From: Pseudarthrobacter sp. NamE5
GTDB lineage: Bacteria; Actinomycetota; Actinomycetes; Actinomycetales; Micrococcaceae
DNA length: 64,000 nucleotides
Direction: 5' to 3'
Assembly: GCF_005796225.1 (NCBI RefSeq)
Contig: NZ_VAHO01000011.1
Location: forward strand, 1 to 64,000
In this document: piece by piece, positions 59,503-64,000 of the stretch
Numbering within the stretch: the stretch's first letter is position 1
How the letters are laid out: each line of letters begins with the position of its first letter
Program-made: the position numbers and the translations under genes
The notes under the pieces: model-generated
Told to the model about the DNA's origin: nothing
The model's input: the letters and a program-made list of their open reading frames with translations, nothing else
Databases searched by the model: none

Positions 59503-59536
59503 AAAAACCCGGCCCCTTGTGGGAGCCGGGTTTTTT
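59503..59536 (-). terminator. Strong bidirectional terminator after the ThDP-enzyme gene
   Basis: AAAAACCCGGC (59503-59513) pairs with GCCGGGTTTTT (59525-59535, then one more T) around an 11-base loop. It has T-runs on both strands. It lies 15 bases after the stop of the minus-strand ThDP enzyme gene. Confidence 0.92.
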
Positions 59537-59550
59537 CTGTTCCCGCTGTG

Positions 59551-61251
59551 TTAGTGGTCCAGGTGGGTGGGCGCGAACATCTTGAGCAGGGTTTCCACCA
59601 CGACGACGTTGGGGCCGTCCGCGGCGAAGCCTGCCTTAAGCGCGTCCCCCACGTCTTCGGGCGCTACCCGGGTGGCGGGCACGCCGAAAGCTTCTGCAAG
59701 TTTGACGAAGTCTGGCCGTGCGAGCTCCGTGGCGGTGGCCTTGCCGAAGGCGCCCACCATGTATTCGCGCAGGATGCCGTAGCCGCCGTCGTCCACGATC
59801 AGCCAGGTGACCGGGACGTTGTGCTGTTTTGCTGTGGCGAGCTCGGAGATGGAGTACATGGAGGAGCCGTCGCCGGATACTGCGAGCACGCGGCCCGGCT
59901 TGCCGAGGGTCTCCAGTCCCACCGCCGCTCCGATCGCGGCCGGGAAGCCATAGCCAAGACCACCGGCGCCCTGGGCGGAGTGGAACTGGCCCTCGCGGGC
60001 GTCCCAGCAGGACCAGGCCCAGTAGGCGGCGATGGTCATGTCCCAGAACGTCTGCATTTCCGCCGGGACAGCATCACGGATGTCGGCCATGAACTTCAGT
60101 TCCTTGCCCAGGTCCTGCGACTCGAGACGGGCGCGGACCTTTGCCAGGGTAACCTTCACCAGGTCTTCCGGTGACTGACCGTGCCAGCTTGGTTCCGCTG
60201 TTTTCTCTGGCCTAAGGGCTTCGTCCAGGGCGGCCAGTGCCTGACCGGCGTCCGCGCGGATGCCGAGGCCCGGCCGGTTGGACTCCAGCACCCGGGGTTC
60301 GGCGTCGATCTGGATGATCCTGCCGCGGGGTTCGAAGGTGAAGTAGTTGGAGGTGACCTCGCCGAGTGACGAGCCGATGACCAGCAGGACATCCGCGTCC
60401 TCCAGCAGGTCGGTCATGTAGCGGTCCTCGATCCAGGCCTGCAGCGACAGCTCGTGGTTCCAGGGGAAAGCTCCGTTGCCACCCGGAGTACAGATCACCG
60501 GGGCACGAAGCTTCTCCGCAATGGACAGCAGCGACTTCTCGGCCCGGCCACGGCGGGTGCCGCCGCCGGCGATGATGGCTGGGCGTTCCGCCGCCTCCAG
60601 CCATTTCACTGCTTCGCGGACCAGTTCCACCCGGGGCGGGTTGTCCGTGGCCTCGGCCAACGCGTCTTCAACAGGCGGCACCATGATGGGATCCAGCAGC
60701 ACATTCTGCGGAATTTCGATCCACACCGGCCCCTGCGGGGAGGAGATGGCCTCCGTCCACGCATCCTGGATGGCAGAGGGAATCCCCGAGGCGTGCTGGA
60801 TGAGCCGCTGGCTCTTGGTGACGTTTGCAGCTGACGCTTTCTGGTCATCGAGCTGGTGCAGCATGCCCTTGCGCCTTGCTCCCAGGCCCTCCAGCGGGAT
60901 CTGGCTGGCCACCACCACCATGGGCACACCCGTGGCATAGGCTTCCTGCAGCCCAGCCAGCGACGTCAGCGCACCGGGGCCGGTGGAGAGGAAGAGAACT
61001 CCGACGTCTCCGGTGGCCCGGGAGTATCCGTCCGCCGCGAAGGCCGAGTTATTCTCCACGCGGGAGGAGACGAACTGCAGGTTGCCTCGGCCCATGGCGT
61101 CAAAGAGTCCCAGGGCGTGCTGCCCGGGGATGCCGAAGACAGTCTTGGCACCCAGCGCTTCCAGGGTTTCGACGACGAGGTCCCCGCCGTTGCGCACACC
61201 CGCACCTTCGCTGTTTCCTCCGGCAGCGGTATCCGCTTCGAGACTGGCCAT
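59551..61251 (-). CDS. Thiamine diphosphate enzyme, acetolactate synthase/benzoylformate decarboxylase-like
   Basis: 566 residues with the three-domain ThDP fold. Catalytic Glu66 lies in R-V-E-N-N-S-A-F-A-A-D-G-Y. The ThDP motif begins G460-D-G-S and ends in D-D-G-G-Y-G (about 487-492), where most members have N-N. The middle domain has no clear FAD-binding signature. It likely decarboxylates a 2-keto acid. It follows agmatinase by 5 bases, so may act on a keto acid derived from the same guanidine/amine route; that link is inference. The terminator follows directly. Confidence 0.88.
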   Translation of the reverse strand: MASLEADTAAGGNSEGAGVRNGGDLVVETLEALGAKTVFGIPGQHALGLFDAMGRGNLQFVSSRVENNSAFAADGYSRATGDVGVLFLSTGPGALTSLAGLQEAYATGVPMVVVASQIPLEGLGARRKGMLHQLDDQKASAANVTKSQRLIQHASGIPSAIQDAWTEAISSPQGPVWIEIPQNVLLDPIMVPPVEDALAEATDNPPRVELVREAVKWLEAAERPAIIAGGGTRRGRAEKSLLSIAEKLRAPVICTPGGNGAFPWNHELSLQAWIEDRYMTDLLEDADVLLVIGSSLGEVTSNYFTFEPRGRIIQIDAEPRVLESNRPGLGIRADAGQALAALDEALRPEKTAEPSWHGQSPEDLVKVTLAKVRARLESQDLGKELKFMADIRDAVPAEMQTFWDMTIAAYWAWSCWDAREGQFHSAQGAGGLGYGFPAAIGAAVGLETLGKPGRVLAVSGDGSSMYSISELATAKQHNVPVTWLIVDDGGYGILREYMVGAFGKATATELARPDFVKLAEAFGVPATRVAPEDVGDALKAGFAADGPNVVVVETLLKMFAPTHLDH

Positions 61252-61256
61252 CTTTC

Positions 61257-62318
61257 CTACTCCGTGCCGGCGGCGAAGCCCGCCGGCTGACGGACCTCCT
61301 GGCCGAGGGCCTGCGCCGCGTAGCCGTTGGCTGCCCCGAAGCGGTCACCGGCAAGGGCATTGTCCGCCATGAGGGTGACCAGTTCGTAGGCGACGTGGCT
61401 GGCGGCGACGCCGGTGATTTCCGCATGGTCGTAGGCCGGCGCCACTTCCACGATGTCAGCGCCGACAAGGTTCATGCCCCGGAAGCCCCGAATGATTTCC
61501 AGCAGCTCGCGGCTGGTGATGCCGCCGGCTTCAGGAGTGCCGGTGCCGGGCGCGTGGGCCGGGTCAAGGACGTCGATGTCCACCGAAATGTAGAGCGGGC
61601 GGTTGCCGATCCGGTCCCGGACCTTTGCGACGGTTTCCAGGACGCCCTGGTAGTAGACGTCTGCGGAGGTGACGATTCCGAACCCGAAGCGATGGTCGTC
61701 GTCGAGATCCTTCTTGCCGTACAGCGGTCCCCGGGTACCGATATGGCTGATGGCCTCCGTGTCCAGGATGCCCTCCTCCACGGCACGGCGGAACGGAGTG
61801 CCATGGGTGTACTCGGCGCCGAAGTAGGTGTCCCAAGTGTCGAGGTGGGCGTCGAAGTGCAGCATGGCAATCGGCTCTCCGGCGCGTTCCGCGGCAGCCC
61901 GGAGCAGCGGAAGGGCGATGGTGTGGTCACCGCCAAGGGTCACAAGCTTGCTGCCATTAGCGGTCAGGTCCAGTGCGTTCTGCTGCACAGTTTCAATGGC
62001 CTCGTTGATGTTGAAGGGGTTGACCGCCATGTCGCCGGCGTCCGCCACCTGAACGTTTTCAAAGGGGCTGACGTCCCACGCCGGGTTGTAGGGGCGCAGC
62101 AGGCGACTGGCCTCGCGCACATGGTTGGCCCCGAACCGGGCGCCGGGGCGGTAGGAGACACCGGAATCGAAAGGGACCCCCACCACCGTGATATCAGCTT
62201 TAGCCACCTGGTCCAGCCGCGGCAGGCGGGCGTAGGTGGCAGCACCGGCATAGCGGGGAATGCGGGATGAATCGATAGGGCCAAGGTTGCCGTTAGCTTC
62301 GATGCGCAGCTCTTCCAA
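61257..62318 (-). CDS. speB: Agmatinase / ureohydrolase
   Basis: 353 residues, TTG start with AAGGAGAGG upstream. Manganese ligands are in place: G-G-D-H132, D156-A-H158-L-D160, and D247-I-D249. The family hydrolyses guanidino groups to urea plus an amine; agmatine to putrescine, or guanidinobutyrate to GABA, are the common cases. Substrate choice cannot be decided here. It is the first gene of a two-gene operon with the ThDP enzyme. The truncated cupin regulator at 63.7 kb lies in the same neighbourhood and might control it. Confidence 0.92.
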   Translation of the reverse strand: MEELRIEANGNLGPIDSSRIPRYAGAATYARLPRLDQVAKADITVVGVPFDSGVSYRPGARFGANHVREASRLLRPYNPAWDVSPFENVQVADAGDMAVNPFNINEAIETVQQNALDLTANGSKLVTLGGDHTIALPLLRAAAERAGEPIAMLHFDAHLDTWDTYFGAEYTHGTPFRRAVEEGILDTEAISHIGTRGPLYGKKDLDDDHRFGFGIVTSADVYYQGVLETVAKVRDRIGNRPLYISVDIDVLDPAHAPGTGTPEAGGITSRELLEIIRGFRGMNLVGADIVEVAPAYDHAEITGVAASHVAYELVTLMADNALAGDRFGAANGYAAQALGQEVRQPAGFAAGTE

Positions 62319-62627
62319 GGGGGCCTCTCCTTCAAGGACTTCAGGGACGTCGTGTGACTGCCATCATACACCCCGGTTTTCCTATGTGCACCACTTGTTT
62401 ACTGTTGCCCATTCCAGGTGCCGGTTGGCAGCCAGGGTGCATCGCGTCCCTTCCTGCCCAGTTGCCGCCGCCCCACTCCCGCCCGAGGTGCCCCTGGCCC
62501 CGGTTGGCGCGGCCGGTGGCAACGGCAGCCAGAATCCGGGCAGTGCAACCGGGCTGGAAGGTCCGGTTACGACCGGGTACCTGATCTCACATACAACTTA
62601 AACACTCTGGCTGGCAGGGTCGGCCTG
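62319..62627. other. 309-base intergenic region with repeat copy B
   Basis: Divergent promoter region between the agmatinase operon (minus) and the AbiEi-like gene (plus). It holds the inverted-repeat element at 62451-62559. The region near 62319-62420 is less GC-rich and is a likely promoter zone for agmatinase. No small ORF is convincing. Confidence 0.5.
62451..62559. repeat. Inverted-repeat element, copy B, 109 bases
   Basis: TTCCTGCCCAGTTGC (62451-62465) and GCAACCGGGCTGGAA (62545-62559) are inverted versions of the tips of the element at 8793-8903. Length 109 is close to 111 for copy A. Beyond the 15-base tips the arms do not pair well, unlike copy A. Confidence 0.6.
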
Positions 62628-63470
62628 GTGTGGACTGGTTCCGTGGACATCTTCGAATATCTCGTCCAGGCAGGCGGAGCGGCCCGCACGGCCCAACTCA
62701 TTGAGGCGGGATACTCCAAACGGCAAATCGCCAGGCTCGTCAGCCACGGCGCAACGCAGCCACGGCGGGGAGTTTTCCTCGCGCCGGGCTGCAATCCCGG
62801 GCTGGCGGCGGCAATCCACCACAATGGGCGGCTGACATGCGCAAGCGCCGCCGGCCATTACGGGCTCTGGATTCGAAACCCGCCAACCCACATGCACTTG
62901 GCCTGCAACCACGGTCACGGCTCAGGCTTCATCCGGCATCGGACGGTGCGCTTCGATGGACACCCTACACTGCCCCTTGCAGGAGTGGAGGATGTGGCAC
63001 TGCACGCACTGGGATGCCTCAAGCCGCCAGCCTCGACCGCACTTGCCACCTCGGCTATCAGGCTGCACGGGGTGCCCCTTGAACTCCTGAAAAACGTGCT
63101 TCGCGGGGACCGGTCCGCGCCGGTCCTGCGCGCGCTTCGGGAGCTCGATCTTCGCGCGGAGTCGATTGTAGAGGTGGACGCCCAGCACTTGTTCCGGACG
63201 AATGGCATTGCTTTTGAACCGCAGGTCTTCCTGCCCGGCATTGGACGGGTCGACTTCCTCATTGCCGGGTTCCTGATCATTGAGATAGATGGCCATGCCT
63301 TTCATTCGAAGCGGGTTGACATGCTCCGCGACCGGGACCGGAACAACTCGTCAACTGTGAAAGGGTTTGCCGTTCTCCGCTACATGCCTGAGCACATCTG
63401 GTTCAACCAGCAGCAGGTTCTGGCCGATGTCCGGGCAGCACTCGCACTCAGGGCGGGCCGTTCGGGCTAA
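62628..63470 (+). CDS. AbiEi/type IV toxin-antitoxin-like domain with DUF559 endonuclease-fold domain
   Basis: About 280 residues from GTG 62628 (GTG 62643 also possible). The first 60 residues, A-R-T-A-Q-L-I-E-A-G-Y-S-K-R-Q-I-A-R-L-V, are the winged helix of the AbiEi antitoxin N-terminal type. The C-terminal 110 residues are DUF559-like, a Vsr-type nuclease fold: V-D-F-L-I-A-G-F-L-I-I-E-I-D-G-H-A-F-H, where the D and E-x-D positions correspond to catalytic acids, then R-D-R-D-R-N-N. No AbiEii toxin follows. Common in Actinobacteria, role unknown. It is flanked by repeat tips on both sides. Confidence 0.8.
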   Translation: MWTGSVDIFEYLVQAGGAARTAQLIEAGYSKRQIARLVSHGATQPRRGVFLAPGCNPGLAAAIHHNGRLTCASAAGHYGLWIRNPPTHMHLACNHGHGSGFIRHRTVRFDGHPTLPLAGVEDVALHALGCLKPPASTALATSAIRLHGVPLELLKNVLRGDRSAPVLRALRELDLRAESIVEVDAQHLFRTNGIAFEPQVFLPGIGRVDFLIAGFLIIEIDGHAFHSKRVDMLRDRDRNNSSTVKGFAVLRYMPEHIWFNQQQVLADVRAALALRAGRSG

Positions 63471-63481
63471 ACATTGGACGC

Positions 63482-63627
63482 TCCAGCCCAGTTGCCCTGA
63501 CCGGCCGACAAGGAACTCGGGCACGAACTCCGCAGCTGCAGGGAGGACAATTCAAAGCCGCGGCGCGAAAGGGGCAGGAGGGCACGCCCGGCCAGCCAAG
63601 CGGCCTGGCGCACGCAACCCGGCCTCC
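63482..63627. repeat. Possible third element of the same repeat family, degenerate
   Basis: TCCAGCCCAGTTGC at 63482-63495 is an exact match to the left tip. A weak right tip GCAACCCGGCCTCC at 63614-63627 matches about 9 of 14 positions. The length (146) is longer than the other two. Direction of the tip is opposite to that at 62545, so the AbiEi-like gene lies between oppositely oriented tips. Confidence 0.4.
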
Positions 63628-63721
63628 CCCGAAAGCCGGCCTCCTGCGAAACTTGGCCGTATAAACTGGACCGCTCAATAACCCCGGCCACCGATAGAGC
63701 CCGGTCCCCGCCAGGAACTGC

Positions 63722-64000
63722 TCAGCGGCTGGCGGCGGGCACCAGGACCCAGAGCACCTCGACCGTCTTGTCCGTGGGATTGATCCAGGTGTGCGGCTCG
63801 CGGCCGGGAAAGGTCACGGTATCTCCGGTACTGAGGTCATACTCCTCGTTCGTGAGGATCAGCCGGATGTTGCCCCTAATCACGTGGAGGACGTCAACAT
63901 CGCAGTCCACCGCATACAGTTCAGACTCGCCGCGGCCGTGCGGCTCGATCATCGCCTGGATGATCTGGATGCGCCGTTCGGAACGGGCGGTCAGCAGACG
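63722..64000 (-). CDS. XRE-cupin type transcriptional regulator, C-terminal cupin domain, cut by window edge
   Basis: The visible 92 residues read from the window edge: L-L-T-A-R-S-E-R-R-I-Q, then M-I-E-P-H-G-R-G-E-S-E-L, then a cupin core V-L-H-V-I-R-G-N-I-R-L-I-L, Y-D-L-S-T-G-D-T-V-T-F-P-G-R-E-P-H-T-W. In such regulators a helix-turn-helix (XRE) domain precedes the cupin, outside the window. It usually represses polyamine or amino-acid genes and binds a small ligand in the cupin. The agmatinase operon nearby is a plausible target. The start lies outside the window. Confidence 0.72.
   Translation of the reverse strand, partial: RLLTARSERRIQIIQAMIEPHGRGESELYAVDCDVDVLHVIRGNIRLILTNEEYDLSTGDTVTFPGREPHTWINPTDKTVEVLWVLVPAASR

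Overview
The window is high-GC DNA with dense genes, short intergenic gaps and frequent GTG and TTG starts. Together with a DUF222 gene, a resuscitation-promoting factor with a LysM domain and several Micrococcales-type small proteins, this suggests a soil actinobacterium of the Arthrobacter/Pseudarthrobacter group. That placement is inferred from protein style, not from a marker gene. No rRNA, tRNA, CRISPR array, transposase or phage gene was seen. The window reads as ordinary chromosome with some accessory genes, mainly at 45-53 kb and 62-64 kb.

Layout. 0-13 kb: a truncated DUF222 gene, a GNAT enzyme, a SOUL protein, a MarR-MFS export operon with a candidate operator, a RibD-like reductase, a 2-hydroxyacid dehydrogenase with a possible leader peptide, a second MFS exporter, an FtsH protease, an MscS channel, an ArsR-SRPBCC fusion under a near-perfect operator, and a third MFS exporter. 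13-18.6 kb: a beta-lactamase-like protein, a small acetyltransferase, and a formaldehyde/formate block (zinc formaldehyde dehydrogenase, DUF6457 protein, FdhF/YdeP-like molybdoenzyme). 18.8-31 kb: nucleic-acid enzymes (RecQ, a TM0106-type nuclease-helicase fusion, a UvrA2-like protein) mixed with TerC, acylphosphatase, an Mrr_N/X25 protein and an adenosine/adenine deaminase. 31-45 kb: Rpf, a T4 endonuclease V-like protein, small membrane proteins, a ZIP-like transporter, Tex, an Old Yellow Enzyme, a secreted PKD-like protein with a lipoprotein, and an NCS1 permease.

45-53 kb is the most interesting part. A decayed bioB remnant is followed by a solitary Vsr nuclease, an HPt protein without its phospho-histidine, a divergent response regulator and histidine kinase, and then an McrB-McrC type IV restriction pair. 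In this pair McrB carries an EVE-like modified-base reader domain and McrC has Asn in place of the usual second catalytic acid. 52.5-60 kb holds a small membrane protein, a thioesterase with an odd start, a heterodimeric ABC exporter and a second MarR-MFS operon. 59.5-64 kb holds an agmatinase plus ThDP-enzyme operon, an AbiEi/DUF559 protein flanked by copies of a dispersed inverted repeat, and a truncated cupin regulator.

Two intergenic repeat families stand out. One is a 66-bp near-perfect palindrome at 25973-26038 with a diverged half copy near 21.8 kb. The other is a roughly 110-bp element whose ends are inverted copies of a 15-bp tip, at 8.8 kb and 62.5 kb, with a third tip at 63.5 kb.
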